Origin: Prostheceraeus crozeri
Lineage: Eukaryota; Platyhelminthes; Polycladida; Euryleptidae
DNA length: 64,000 bases
Direction of reading: 5' to 3'
Assembly (NCBI GenBank): GCA_907163375.1
Contig: CAJQUW010007434.1
Coordinates: 124,001-188,000 of the forward strand
Part shown: positions 1 through 8,130 of the stretch, in pieces
Layout: each line of letters begins with the position of its first letter
How positions within the stretch are numbered: position 1 is the first letter of the stretch
Notes under the pieces: generated by a model
Databases searched by the model: none
Told to the model about the DNA's origin: nothing
Seen by the model: the letters and a program-made list of their open reading frames with translations, nothing else
Program-made: the position numbers and the translations under genes

Positions 1-56
1 TCGTGAGTTCATCGCCCTACTATGCAAATCTTAATCAGACATGACTACCACGCACC

Positions 57-707
57 ATGAGTTGGAAATTAGATTCCCTACAACGTATTGAAAAGGATCA
101 TGATCGAAACGTCTATTTCAAAGATTCAACTGGAAATGTGAGAAGAGAGTTTGCTTTATCTTATCGTCATTTTCAATCTCTACATCATATCATGAAGGAT
201 TTGAAATACTTCTATATGAAAAGACATTCACGTATTGGAAATCGCATCTGGTTGCGCGTCAACAATCGGCGAATTCAACTCTATCATTCCCAACTTCATA
301 CTAACTTCACATTTCATCAAGGTAGTTGGGAGAAGTATGAAAGGAAGGTACATCGCTCAATTTACTCATTCTTTCATCATGAAGCGCCATCTCTACACCA
401 TCGTCAACATTCTCCGTCGCTTCAGACTCTACACCAAAATCGATCTCACAACATTACACCAACACCTTCCAAACAGCAAGCATTACCCGGGCCGACCTCA
501 AATGTTAGTGGTGAAGATGAACAATTCACGGAATCTTCAACTCTTCCCAAATGGGACTGTACAGATTCTCGGCGCCCTTTCTCATTCATCGGCGCAGTCA
601 ATGCGCTTAGAGCTACAAAGACTACTACGTCGGATATGGAAGAGGGAGAGGTGTGTGATGTCGAATCTGACTGTGGACAATATGGTGATCTCTACTCAAT
701 TGAGTGA
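57..707 (+). CDS. Unknown Polinton protein overlapping the TBP-like gene
   Basis: An open frame of 216 codons starts at an ATG just inside the window and overlaps the TBP-like frame for about 470 bases. The N-terminal 110 residues look like folded protein: two segments in which strand-rich sequence is followed by a helix (residues about 15-50 and 58-105). The second has the pattern GNRIWLRV...FHQGSWEKY, faintly recalling the ssDNA-binding fold of transcription coactivator PC4. That resemblance is weak and by eye only. The C-terminal half is Ser/Thr/His-rich and may be only the open shadow of the TBP frame. Part of Polinton A, transcribed with the TBP-like gene towards the capsid gene row. Confidence 0.5.
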   Translation: MSWKLDSLQRIEKDHDRNVYFKDSTGNVRREFALSYRHFQSLHHIMKDLKYFYMKRHSRIGNRIWLRVNNRRIQLYHSQLHTNFTFHQGSWEKYERKVHRSIYSFFHHEAPSLHHRQHSPSLQTLHQNRSHNITPTPSKQQALPGPTSNVSGEDEQFTESSTLPKWDCTDSRRPFSFIGAVNALRATKTTTSDMEEGEVCDVESDCGQYGDLYSIE

Positions 708-924
708 AAGTGTATCATTTTTGAAGATTCGTACCAGCAGTTACAATTTGTGTTATGAACCCGAACTTTTTCCTGCAGCTCTCATTAGTTGTTGGTTACC
801 TGTGCATGTTGCAATCTTTCATAATAGTAAAGTGATCATTACTGGACTAAAATCTCATGTACAAGCAAATGTGATCCTATACTATCTCATCGAGTATGTA
901 CGTACACAGCGGATTGTAAAATAA
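235..924 (+). CDS. TATA-box-binding-protein-like protein encoded by a Polinton
   Basis: The 229-residue frame contains the two-fold repeat of the TBP core. Repeat 1 (residues about 56-135) has an IVNILRRFRL opening, a PGRPQMLVVKM segment and FPNGTVQILGA. Repeat 2 (about 147-226) has VDNMVIST, the signature YEPELFP, then VAIFHNSKVIITGLKS. In cellular TBP the matching parts are the V-x-N-x-V strands, YEPELFPGLI and the IF-SGK-V-TGAK stirrup segments. By homology it would bind promoter DNA and recruit polymerase II, possibly favouring the element's own TATA promoters. The true start is probably one of the internal Met codons (residue 35 or 49), since the first 48 residues do not look TBP-like. 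It is convergent with the protease gene, whose end lies 23 bases away. Giant DNA viruses encode TBP-like proteins; I do not know of one described in a Polinton. Confidence 0.82.
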   Translation: MEIASGCASTIGEFNSIIPNFILTSHFIKVVGRSMKGRYIAQFTHSFIMKRHLYTIVNILRRFRLYTKIDLTTLHQHLPNSKHYPGRPQMLVVKMNNSRNLQLFPNGTVQILGALSHSSAQSMRLELQRLLRRIWKRERCVMSNLTVDNMVISTQLSESVSFLKIRTSSYNLCYEPELFPAALISCWLPVHVAIFHNSKVIITGLKSHVQANVILYYLIEYVRTQRIVK

Positions 925-947
925 AAAACAATTTTTCCAACTTGTTT

Positions 948-1409
948 TTATTTCAAATCATGATAGAACTTACAAATCATTTTTTCATTAGAGGATGGAT
1001 TACATGAAAAGTTTTGAATAACAGATACAAATCGAGATACATGTAAACGTTTTAAGATGAAGTACAGTACAAAAGCACCACACGTTGATGAAAGTGGATG
1101 TTGTAGTATGCGTTCATTTCGCTGATATTGACGCGTATGTTTTCTCAACCACTGCTGTGTTGGTATATTTGGAGGTTGAGCAAGAGAGTCAAATAGTTCA
1201 CCACGTCGGTCTTCTACAATAAAGATCGCTTTCCAATGCTCACCGCCTAAATTCTGCGAATGAGTGTTTAGCACAATAAAGATGGGATAGTGATTTACTG
1301 CAGGTGGTAAGGTATCGAGTGAATAGACATTATCGAAAGCTTTCAACGTCGCTTCGTCTGCATTACGCTGCACTTTAGTCTTAATATCGTCAGCAGTCAA
1401 CCAACTCAT
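948..1409 (-). CDS. Adenain-like cysteine protease (Polinton PRO)
   Basis: The 153-residue product fits the Ulp1/adenovirus-type maturation protease of Polintons. It has a catalytic His in GGEHWKAIF (His58), an acidic residue in ELFDSL (Asp74 or Glu71), a Gln near residue 103 and the nucleophile in SSTCGAFVLYF (Cys110), in the expected order and spacing. The family cleaves capsid and core proteins during virion maturation. Its ATG overlaps the stop codon of the upstream capsid gene as TAATG, suggesting coupled translation from one message. The frame looks whole. Confidence 0.88.
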   Translation of the reverse strand: MSWLTADDIKTKVQRNADEATLKAFDNVYSLDTLPPAVNHYPIFIVLNTHSQNLGGEHWKAIFIVEDRRGELFDSLAQPPNIPTQQWLRKHTRQYQRNERILQHPLSSTCGAFVLYFILKRLHVSRFVSVIQNFSCNPSSNEKMICKFYHDLK

Positions 1410-2281
1410 TAACGATTATACTGAAGAATCACGTCACGATACTTTGTAATTTCAATATTTGAATCGAAGACTGCATAAATTAATACATTGATCGTCTCAG
1501 GTAGTGTTCTTTTGAACGTCAAATCCAAACGAATATTATGAGGCACGTTCGCTTGACGATAGGGTGCACTAATATCGCTGTCAGCAGTCAAATCAAATGC
1601 ATAAATAGTATATCCACTCTTAAACTCTTTCATAGTGAGTCCGTTGGTGTCATCCGTATTGTAAAAGCCAAAGACATCCATAAAATCAACATAACTGCGC
1701 ATAAATTGATCCGCAGCAAAATCTGGTTTGTAGGGTGGACCAGGATGACTCACACCATTTAATTCCACTAAATTCAGCGGACCATATAGCTGACATACTT
1801 TACTATCTTTAATCATAGCAGATCGCTTTACAAAGCCACTGTTTGTTTCAGCATCAAATTTTCCTGCTTCATCTCTGTACCATCCCATGGCTTCCATATG
1901 ACTTTTTTGTGCTGCTGGATGAAACTGTGATACATGATTGAAATATGATTTATAGGGATAACCGCTTTGGCCACCTTCCACCTGCTGCTCTCCAATCGTT
2001 AGAGAAACATCGAGAAGTAATGTAGTCAATGGTAAATTGTTCAGTCCAACTTTATGTGCATCGTCAATAGCAGTTCCATCTGCTTGCTGAATTCTAAACT
2101 TCAAATCAACCATCGCATAACTCAAATCTATGTAGTCATCACTACCACCAGGAATAACAAATTCAGTGGGGCCAGCATTCTCAGCTGTTCGAGGATGATA
2201 ATCTACAATACTTGAACTAAGAATATCTGTCTGTATGGCTTGTTGATCAAACAAACAAAACCCGAAAGTTTTACACTCCAT
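1409..2281 (-). CDS. Polinton major capsid-type protein (F54H12.2 family)
   Basis: The 290-residue product opens with features of the double-jelly-roll capsid family named after C. elegans F54H12.2: DYHPRTAENAGPTEFVIPG and DYIDLSY near the N-terminus, and YPYKSYFNHV with WYRDEAGKFD further in. The C-terminal part also fits (RSYVDFMDVF, GYTIYAFDLT, LPETINVLIYAVFD). The family forms the icosahedral shell inferred for Polinton virions. It is shorter than usual family members, so this copy may not be whole. It precedes the protease with a TAATG overlap. Confidence 0.85.
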   Translation of the reverse strand: MECKTFGFCLFDQQAIQTDILSSSIVDYHPRTAENAGPTEFVIPGGSDDYIDLSYAMVDLKFRIQQADGTAIDDAHKVGLNNLPLTTLLLDVSLTIGEQQVEGGQSGYPYKSYFNHVSQFHPAAQKSHMEAMGWYRDEAGKFDAETNSGFVKRSAMIKDSKVCQLYGPLNLVELNGVSHPGPPYKPDFAADQFMRSYVDFMDVFGFYNTDDTNGLTMKEFKSGYTIYAFDLTADSDISAPYRQANVPHNIRLDLTFKRTLPETINVLIYAVFDSNIEITKYRDVILQYNR

Positions 2282-2304
2282 GATTAGAAGTTATGGTAGC
2301 GTCG

Positions 2305-2739
2305 TCATTTAGCGCCTGATGAATGATTAGAGCCTCTGCGACGTTTGCGTGAATGCCTTTTGACTGAAGATCGCACCTTACCAGCTCCGCGATGTTTCCT
2401 CCTTCCTTTTTTCATTCGTTTAGGTGATTTCTTTCCTTGAGTAACACCAGCAAAGGTCTGCTTCAATGTTTTTAAACCGCGTTCCTTCCCACGATTCAAC
2501 AAACTGCTCTTAAAACTTCTACCTCTGGAAAGATCACTAGCAACATCACCAGCAAAGCCAACGGCATTACTTAAAACATTTCGTTTTAAAGATCTACCGA
2601 CATCGGATATGAGAGGTGCTACAACAGATTTCAGTGCACCAAGTATGCTACCTCCACGTTGGCGGCGAGCGCCGATGTAAATTTGTCCTCCACCACTTAC
2701 ATAGGAGGGTCGTGAATAAAATGAGGCAGTTGGATTCAT
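2305..2739 (-). CDS. Basic core-type protein
   Basis: The 144-residue product has a Gly/Ala-rich middle (SILGALKSVVAPLISDVG) and an extremely Lys/Arg-rich C-terminal 45 residues containing runs such as KRMKKGRRKHRG. This is the composition of DNA-condensing or membrane-active minor virion proteins, like adenovirus core protein or pVI/pX, found next to capsid genes in Polintons. No sequence-specific family was recognised. It lies 23 bases upstream of the capsid gene in the same row, and the frame looks whole. Confidence 0.7.
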   Translation of the reverse strand: MNPTASFYSRPSYVSGGGQIYIGARRQRGGSILGALKSVVAPLISDVGRSLKRNVLSNAVGFAGDVASDLSRGRSFKSSLLNRGKERGLKTLKQTFAGVTQGKKSPKRMKKGRRKHRGAGKVRSSVKRHSRKRRRGSNHSSGAK

Positions 2740-2780
2740 AGCTCAAACCCTAAACATTGTTAGTTACAACTTTGCATGAA

Positions 2781-4001
2781 TCACTGTCGATCACTTAGAT
2801 GAAAGATGTCGGCACGACGCATCCAAGAGTTCATACTTGAAGGATAACCAGTCCATTTAACAAGACACCATTCTTCACCTTGCCGTTTTTTACATCGAAT
2901 GATTTTCTCTACCAAATATGTTTCACTTTCAGTGAATACCTCAATCTCATCGCGGTAAAAGCTACCCTCAATTTCTTCATTATCGTAATCTTTCAACTTG
3001 TAGGTGGTGGGAGAGTCTTTTTGATCAATCCTTGATACTGTAAATACCTCCTCTGTCCAATTCGGAAGGTACCCTTTAGCAAAAACACTCTTCACTTTGG
3101 AGATACGAACTTTATCACCAATTTTCACATCACTTTTCACATGAGTGCGTTTACGTTGGAATGATTCGCGCACTTTATCTACATTGTCAGCATTTACATC
3201 TACTGGTCTGAGTCCAATAGAACGATGGATAGAGTGATTGTAGGCATGGAGTGTATCTTGTAGAACCTTTGTCCAATTTTGTGTCAAGTTGGCAGTAAAA
3301 TGTCGCCACAAGCGATTTTTTAATGTGCGATTAAAACGTTCAACGAGTGCAGCTTTATAAGCACTCTTTACACTAAACAACTCAATGTCATGCCTCTCAA
3401 ATAATCTTCTCACATGCTGATTTTCAAACTCTTTTCCTTGATCACTCTGAATTCTTTTTGGAATCCGACCTTCTCGAAAAATTGTTTGGAATGCTTTTGG
3501 TACTCCTTTCCCTTCTTTAGTTTTTAAAGGTTGAGCCCACGCATAACGCGAGAAAATATCAATGACGGTTAAAATAAAATTATTGCCCGAGTTATGTTTT
3601 GAAATGGAGGCAACATCACACAAATCTGCTTGCCACTGTTCATCGATGTCATGAACAATATAATGGCGGGTGCGGTACTTCTTTTTCGCTTGTTTGTTGA
3701 GTGTATAGGTAGCCTGACTCTTTAACCATCGTTTCACTTGTGATTGTGGAAGACCACTCGCTTTTGATAATTTCTTGATAGATGCAAATCCTGCCAGATG
3801 CTTTACATCATAATAGATTGACTTCAAACGTTCAGTCGATGACGACTGACTCTTTTCCCTCCTTCTCATCTTTTTGCTTTCTTGCCTTTCTACATTTACA
3901 ACAACTGCAGCATTTAGCTTTAGCGGTTTTGCGATCGTGTTCACATTGCTTAGGGGTTTCATTGTGAGAGCTGGCGCAGCAAGTGCAAGTGACAACGACA
4001 T
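2781..4001 (-). CDS. Polinton integrase with C-terminal chromodomain
   Basis: The product has a retroviral/Ty3-type integrase core with the DDE residues in QADLCD (Asp126), SDQGKEF (Asp187) and ALVERFNRTLK (Glu221). This is preceded by a Polinton-type helical N-terminal region (SGLPQSQVKRWL, residues about 83-93). Residues about 361-406 form a chromodomain, ending in CLVKWTGYPSSMNSWM. It inserts the linear element into the host chromosome and gives 6-bp target duplications, as seen around element C. The first 40 or so residues are probably upstream of the real start (Met45 is likely). The frame looks whole. This enzyme, or a sister copy, is the natural candidate for having inserted element C, which has none. 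Confidence 0.93.
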   Translation of the reverse strand: MSLSLALAAPALTMKPLSNVNTIAKPLKLNAAVVVNVERQESKKMRRREKSQSSSTERLKSIYYDVKHLAGFASIKKLSKASGLPQSQVKRWLKSQATYTLNKQAKKKYRTRHYIVHDIDEQWQADLCDVASISKHNSGNNFILTVIDIFSRYAWAQPLKTKEGKGVPKAFQTIFREGRIPKRIQSDQGKEFENQHVRRLFERHDIELFSVKSAYKAALVERFNRTLKNRLWRHFTANLTQNWTKVLQDTLHAYNHSIHRSIGLRPVDVNADNVDKVRESFQRKRTHVKSDVKIGDKVRISKVKSVFAKGYLPNWTEEVFTVSRIDQKDSPTTYKLKDYDNEEIEGSFYRDEIEVFTESETYLVEKIIRCKKRQGEEWCLVKWTGYPSSMNSWMRRADIFHLSDRQ

Positions 4002-4048
4002 TCACCTCTGGCGGCTCATTACATGGCAAGCAACACATCTGCTTCATA

Positions 4049-4744
4049 TTAATAGTCTGAGAACATGTATTTCTTGGGAGGAGCTGTTTTACGTTTTCCT
4101 TTTACTAGTTTTAGTGGTGATGTAGATCTACGTCGAGTTCTCCCTCTTGTTTGCTTAGTGAGTGTGGGAGGGGATGTAGCAGGTGACGTCTTAAGCCAAT
4201 TTGTTGGCATTTTCATCGTCTGAAGCATTGGAGCAGTAGCCACTGTTGAATCAAGTTCTTTCAATGTCTCATTATTCAAAGCAAATTTTGGTACATCATG
4301 CTTTTTTTTCAATAGTTTAAGAAAGTATGACCAACCAGGTGGAACATAGCCCTGACGGCGCTTTCTACGTGTCGCATACTGAATCAAGTCTTCATAACGT
4401 GAAGCATCAATCACTTTATTTTCATCTGTAATGATTTCTCCTCTATCATTTACATTGAGATGGGGTTCAATACTGTTGAAAAGAGATATGGCATGTTCGC
4501 GAGATGCTAAAGGTGTAGCAGTCGATACAGAGTCACGCATCTTATTCTTCAAGTTTTTCAATTGCTCAACAGTTTCCGATTGTAATAATACAGCACGATG
4601 TGGATCTTTGATGTGAACATTTTGCTGATAATCTATTTCTTTCCTATACATTTGATTTGCAAGAGGTTGCTTTACTTGCTGCATGGCAGTCAATTGTACA
4701 TATTCATCCTGAGGAATAACAATCATGCGAGAATAAGAACTCAT
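4049..4744 (-). CDS. Conserved-looking Polinton protein of unknown function
   Basis: The 231-residue product sits between the ATPase and the integrase. Its ATG overlaps the ATPase stop as ATGA, so the two were probably translated from one message. It has a Gln/Asn-rich N-terminus, a helical middle with a YATRRKRRQGYVPPGWSYFL segment (residues about 130-150), and a Thr/Pro/Lys-rich tail. I recognise no enzyme motif. Position suggests a structural or packaging role, but that is inference. Confidence 0.65.
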   Translation of the reverse strand: MSSYSRMIVIPQDEYVQLTAMQQVKQPLANQMYRKEIDYQQNVHIKDPHRAVLLQSETVEQLKNLKNKMRDSVSTATPLASREHAISLFNSIEPHLNVNDRGEIITDENKVIDASRYEDLIQYATRRKRRQGYVPPGWSYFLKLLKKKHDVPKFALNNETLKELDSTVATAPMLQTMKMPTNWLKTSPATSPPTLTKQTRGRTRRRSTSPLKLVKGKRKTAPPKKYMFSDY

Positions 4745-5406
4745 AGTTTGTAGATAATCATGGGAGTTTTCAAAATATCACTTCGAAATCTAAATTCTTC
4801 CGGACACTCTTGCGTAAAGTCAATGAATAAGTAACCGTGTGGTTTTTCAGTAGCTGCTTGAAAAATTTTAATTAAAGCTTTTGATCCTCTTGGTGCAACT
4901 TGTCGCGCTAAAATTTCAAATTGACTTTTATCTCGCGGATTCTTGAAAATAGCATAATAGTGTGTATTCAGGTTTCGTGTACGAGCTTCTTTTCCATCAG
5001 GAAACAAATTTTGTGTGATATAGATGATAAAGCACCTTTTATGATGTGCTGCGCGAGTGAACATATCTGTAACATCTTTTGAATTCTTACTTTCTTTTAA
5101 TAAATCATCCAATACAACAACATCATTAGACTGAAGTTTATCCACTGCAATAATTCCTTCATGTCGAATAAAGTTGCGACTTTGCAATTCCTGAAACAGC
5201 GACGGTTGATAAATACCATAACACCAAATCACTCGATTGATAGGTTCCTGAAACAACTCCCTTCTTTTATCCAATAAATTCAGCGTGAAAACAGTTTTAC
5301 CTGCATGAGATGGACCTGATACAGTCAGAACTTTATCACATTGAAGTCTGAAATCCATTTTAATACTTTGAGATTCAACATTTGCATAATTAACGCTTAG
5401 AGCCAA
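4741..5406 (-). CDS. Genome-packaging ATPase (A32/FtsK-HerA-like)
   Basis: The 221-residue product has a Walker A motif GPSHAGKT (residues 31-38), a Walker B strand VVVLDDLL (96-103) and a sensor-like strand IIYITQNLF (127-135). This is the layout of the FtsK/HerA-type packaging ATPases of Polintons and NCLDV A32 proteins, which pump DNA into preformed capsids. The in-frame Met at residue 17 is a better start than the TTG at the upstream limit. Its stop overlaps the start of the next gene (ATGA). The frame looks whole. Confidence 0.9.
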   Translation of the reverse strand: MALSVNYANVESQSIKMDFRLQCDKVLTVSGPSHAGKTVFTLNLLDKRRELFQEPINRVIWCYGIYQPSLFQELQSRNFIRHEGIIAVDKLQSNDVVVLDDLLKESKNSKDVTDMFTRAAHHKRCFIIYITQNLFPDGKEARTRNLNTHYYAIFKNPRDKSQFEILARQVAPRGSKALIKIFQAATEKPHGYLFIDFTQECPEEFRFRSDILKTPMIIYKL

Positions 5407-5596
5407 AGATATTACCCAATAGGTTGCCCACGACAGGAGCTATCATTGGAAGTATTGCTGAAAGGAAACCGCCCTTTTGTGTTATAGTTTTCCTCTTTCC
5501 TTGAAGGGTGACTTTAGGATTGGAGATGAAACGCAATTTTGTGGCATATCTCTTAAGTAACTTTCGTTGTTTTGGTGCTAATTTCTTCGTCCTCAA
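5390..5596 (-). CDS. Small basic, membrane-active-type Polinton protein
   Basis: A short frame encodes a Lys/Arg-rich N-terminus (LAPKQRKLLKRYATKL) followed by a Gly-rich hydrophobic tail (GGFLSAILPMIAPVVGNLLG). This composition is common in small Polinton/adintovirus proteins encoded just before the ATPase and recalls adenovirus pVI/pX. Related basic sequence continues upstream to about 5,740, so the gene is longer than this frame and looks to have about one break. No catalytic motif is present. Confidence 0.6.
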   Translation of the reverse strand: MRTKKLAPKQRKLLKRYATKLRFISNPKVTLQGKRKTITQKGGFLSAILPMIAPVVGNLLGNIFGSKR

Positions 5597-5815
5597 CTTT
5601 CTGACATGAGAAATAATTTCACGAATGAATTTATCGTTGGCATGTCATATAGCATTGTATCGCTGATTTGCTTTCATTCGTCGCAGTGCTTGAATGGCTG
5701 AAGAAAACTTTGAAGACTTTTGACTTTTACGTTTCGCCATTTTCCGTGTTAGTCTTTACTAAAACCTGCCTTTACCACATTTGCATAGGTACTAACTATT
5801 GCGACATAAGTGACA

Positions 5816-6121
5816 CTAGAAATGAGCAATATCACAGTGGTTACATTTGCAAAGTTGAATGCAATTACGTATGAAACAGCGTTGACAAAAAGCATGCTTA
5901 CATCTCTTGAAGATGCGCTTTTCATTTCCATCCTTTCGCTTACATACATCACAACACATAGTTTCACCGTTACTGATGTCTATAGCAAGTCTTTTTGAAG
6001 ATATGAATTTGCTAGCCTTTTCTAAATAATAGACGCATGTACAGAAGGAATATACTTCGAGAGTGAGCAGACATAGCTCGAAAACCAGTTGTGCTACAAT
6101 CAAGTACCACTGCATTTTCAA
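5816..6121 (-). CDS. RING-like zinc protein 1 with N-terminal hydrophobic segment
   Basis: The 101-residue product has hydrophobic residues 4-33 (a likely membrane segment) and then a cysteine pattern CDVCKRKDGN...CKHAFCQRCF...CKCNHC, that is C-x2-C-x(n)-C-x-H-x2-C-x2-C with a closing Cys pair. This is a RING-type zinc fold, usually an E3 ubiquitin ligase module. The realistic start is the ATG at the third codon, a few bases after the stop of the preceding gene. Inside a Polinton, a role in blocking or redirecting host proteins is plausible but inferred. Confidence 0.6.
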   Translation of the reverse strand: MKMQWYLIVAQLVFELCLLTLEVYSFCTCVYYLEKASKFISSKRLAIDISNGETMCCDVCKRKDGNEKRIFKRCKHAFCQRCFIRNCIQLCKCNHCDIAHF

Positions 6122-6528
6122 TTTTTCTTTATGGAAAGTTGAATGTGAATATCTGAAATCGCTTCAATCACTAGACTGCTACCATGATGGTTAAATGCGT
6201 TAAGACGTTCAGCAATTTTTATCATATGTCTTTTAAAATATTCTTCGGGGTGATCTACCACTTCCATTGAATAAGAAGCAAAATGGAAAGAGCGACTTTC
6301 CACCTCTTCCTTTCCAAAATGACTAAACTTAATTTTCGCAACTAATCGCGCCATGACAATGCTATCAGAGAATGTATTCATTAACTCTAGAAATAGAGTG
6401 CTAGCATCATCGACCACTGCTTCGATGTCGGTCTCATCTTTATGAAAATTTATCACATAATCTTGAACAGCTCCTTTTAAACTTTGCCTATGAAAATGTA
6501 ATGTTCCGCAGTCGTTTGAGAAAGACAT
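6118..6528 (-). CDS. Unknown Polinton protein
   Basis: The 136-residue product has a well-formed alternating hydrophobic pattern and looks whole. The end (AERLNAFNHHGSSLVIEAIS) resembles by eye a module placed before protein-primed family B polymerases in related elements, usually carrying a GSGW motif. That match is from memory and weak. It is directly followed by RING-like protein 1, with the stop and next ATG within a few bases, continuing the tight minus-strand gene row. Confidence 0.55.
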   Translation of the reverse strand: MSFSNDCGTLHFHRQSLKGAVQDYVINFHKDETDIEAVVDDASTLFLELMNTFSDSIVMARLVAKIKFSHFGKEEVESRSFHFASYSMEVVDHPEEYFKRHMIKIAERLNAFNHHGSSLVIEAISDIHIQLSIKKN

Positions 6529-6615
6529 GATCGCCCTTTATCTAACCCATCCATTGCATGAAAACAACAACTCTTCTCATTGTAACATTTATTGAATCAC
6601 TATAACAAGCATGCA

Positions 6616-7146
6616 TTATAAATCAATGGTTTGAAAGAGATAAAATAGATACAGCTGGTAACTATCATACAGCGAGCAATGATAACCATACAGGACTTTG
6701 GCAGTGCTGAGGTAAGGAGGAAAGAAACATTGGTTATGAACGTAGCTACTACAACGAACAGACAAAATAGGAACACACAAATCCTTAAAACGTTTCGTGA
6801 CTTCATGGTAATGTTGATTCACTCTACTATCCCAAGGTGGGAGCAAAATATCATCAATGATTAGATTGGGAAATACTTTCCTCTCCTTACCAGGATTATT
6901 ACAAAAGATGCGTATAACATTGAAAGCAGCTAACCATCGTTTAAAGTCAATAAGAAGAGCACTCTCACAAGAAAAGCCATAGTCTTGCAAATATTTCAGA
7001 TTAAGTCCATGAATGTGTTTTCTCGCCCATTGATCAACATTGGGATTGCAGTTGGCATGTTGATGATAGACACTGACAATCTGATATGTCCAATTGTTCA
7101 TAGCAATAGCACTGAGCTCCTGTACAGGTTCACCCTCACAATCCAT
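6616..7146 (-). CDS. DEDDh-type 3'-5' exonuclease-like protein
   Basis: The 176-residue product begins MDCEG, giving a D-x-E first motif right at the start. It continues with ALLIDFKRWL and RIFCNNPGKE, then IIDDILLPPW, and closes with GYHCSLYDSYQLYLFY, whose His-x4-Asp pattern is the third motif of DEDDh exonucleases (DnaQ/RNase T/TREX type). These enzymes trim DNA or RNA 3' ends. Here proofreading, end processing or degradation of host nucleic acid are all possible. The motif at residue 2 suggests the frame may start slightly upstream. It lies between the two RING-like genes. Confidence 0.6.
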   Translation of the reverse strand: MDCEGEPVQELSAIAMNNWTYQIVSVYHQHANCNPNVDQWARKHIHGLNLKYLQDYGFSCESALLIDFKRWLAAFNVIRIFCNNPGKERKVFPNLIIDDILLPPWDSRVNQHYHEVTKRFKDLCVPILSVRCSSYVHNQCFFPPYLSTAKVLYGYHCSLYDSYQLYLFYLFQTIDL

Positions 7147-7198
7147 AAAAATGATGATAGAAGCCTAAAACGGAAATTTACACATCTAAGGAAACGTT

Positions 7199-7447
7199 CT
7201 ATAACATATTACAAAATGAAGAATTACATCGATGCTTTTCACGACAAAATACACAAATGATATGATGGCAACGAAGAAGTAAAATGTATCTAATAAGACC
7301 ACGTCTACGACACTCAAAGCACATAAGCGAATTGTCATAGGGTAGAGTTAGGAAAGGACTAGTAATTCTCCTTTTTTGATTTGCGTTTTGAGGCAGCATT
7401 CTTCTCCGACTTGCGCTTCGTACCACTGCTGTTAAGGATTTGATCAA
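7199..7447 (-). CDS. RING-like zinc protein 2
   Basis: The likely protein starts at an internal Met (residue 17 of the open frame, position about 7,399). It carries CFECRRRG...CHHIICVFCREKHRC...FC, a C-x2-C / C-x-H-x3-C-x2-C pattern of RING type similar in spacing to RING-like protein 1. It overlaps the 3' end of the outer gene by about 40 bases in another frame. The same arrangement is present in Polinton B at 63,728-63,976, which supports a real gene. Confidence 0.55.
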   Translation of the reverse strand: MIKSLTAVVRSASRRRMLPQNANQKRRITSPFLTLPYDNSLMCFECRRRGLIRYILLLRCHHIICVFCREKHRCNSSFCNML

Positions 7448-8130
7448 TTATGTCGTCCACGTTGGGTGGTTTTGGAATATATAGGATGGATTCCATATGC
7501 ATGGAGAGCGAGGCTATTTTATTATCCTTGTGCCGACCATAATATAGCCCATTCACTTTGAAAAGGATATCCCAAGTACCTTCTCTGAGCTCGTCGCATG
7601 TGATGGGTGTTGAATGATCTCCCTCCTTATAGTAAGTGCAACAATGTGATACCGGTAGGCAAATTTGATTACCATCCCAAATCTTTCTATAGGGAGTATC
7701 CTTGTCATCTCTCGCCTTCCACTCTTGAGCAAGAGGAGTAGGAATGTCCATATTTAATGTCACGTACTCCTCAATAATATCAAGTTGGTGGCGAATGTAC
7801 GGACTCACGGGGATCAGTATGTAGTCCCCATACTGATTGTGCATTATCTTGACATCCGTGGAAGGGAGCATTCCCGTTTGGAGTACTACGCCATGATCGT
7901 CATAACGCAAGACTTGTTTAAATTTACGCTGTAGCGGTGTAGGATGATGTACCTTGGTTGTTTCTTCCACTGGCCTCAGTTGTAGATGATCTGATCGTAG
8001 CGAACCTTGTAACGTTTGACCGCCATTTTGTCCTACTAGTGCAGCAGATGGAGTAGATGCCTGAAAATGAAAAAGATTGTATTAAGTTTACGTTCAAGGG
8101 AGGAGAGGGAGGAAAGTAGCGACTTACCAT
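7359..8130 (-). CDS. Outermost capsid-side gene, OB-fold-like (unknown), with start-codon exon
   Basis: The main coding part is 7,359-7,970 and continues upstream to an intron of 67 bases (8,061-8,127) that has a gtaagt donor directly after an ATG at 8,128-8,130 and a ttttcag acceptor. The protein has a strand-rich core (YGDYILIPVSPYI, GTWDILFKVNGLYYG) and a Lys-rich tail (KRKSEKNAASKRKSKK). The strand pattern could be an OB fold and thus an ssDNA-binding protein for protein-primed replication, which is inference only. The second copy at 63,043-63,816 differs in about nine residues. This copy looks whole. Confidence 0.6.
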
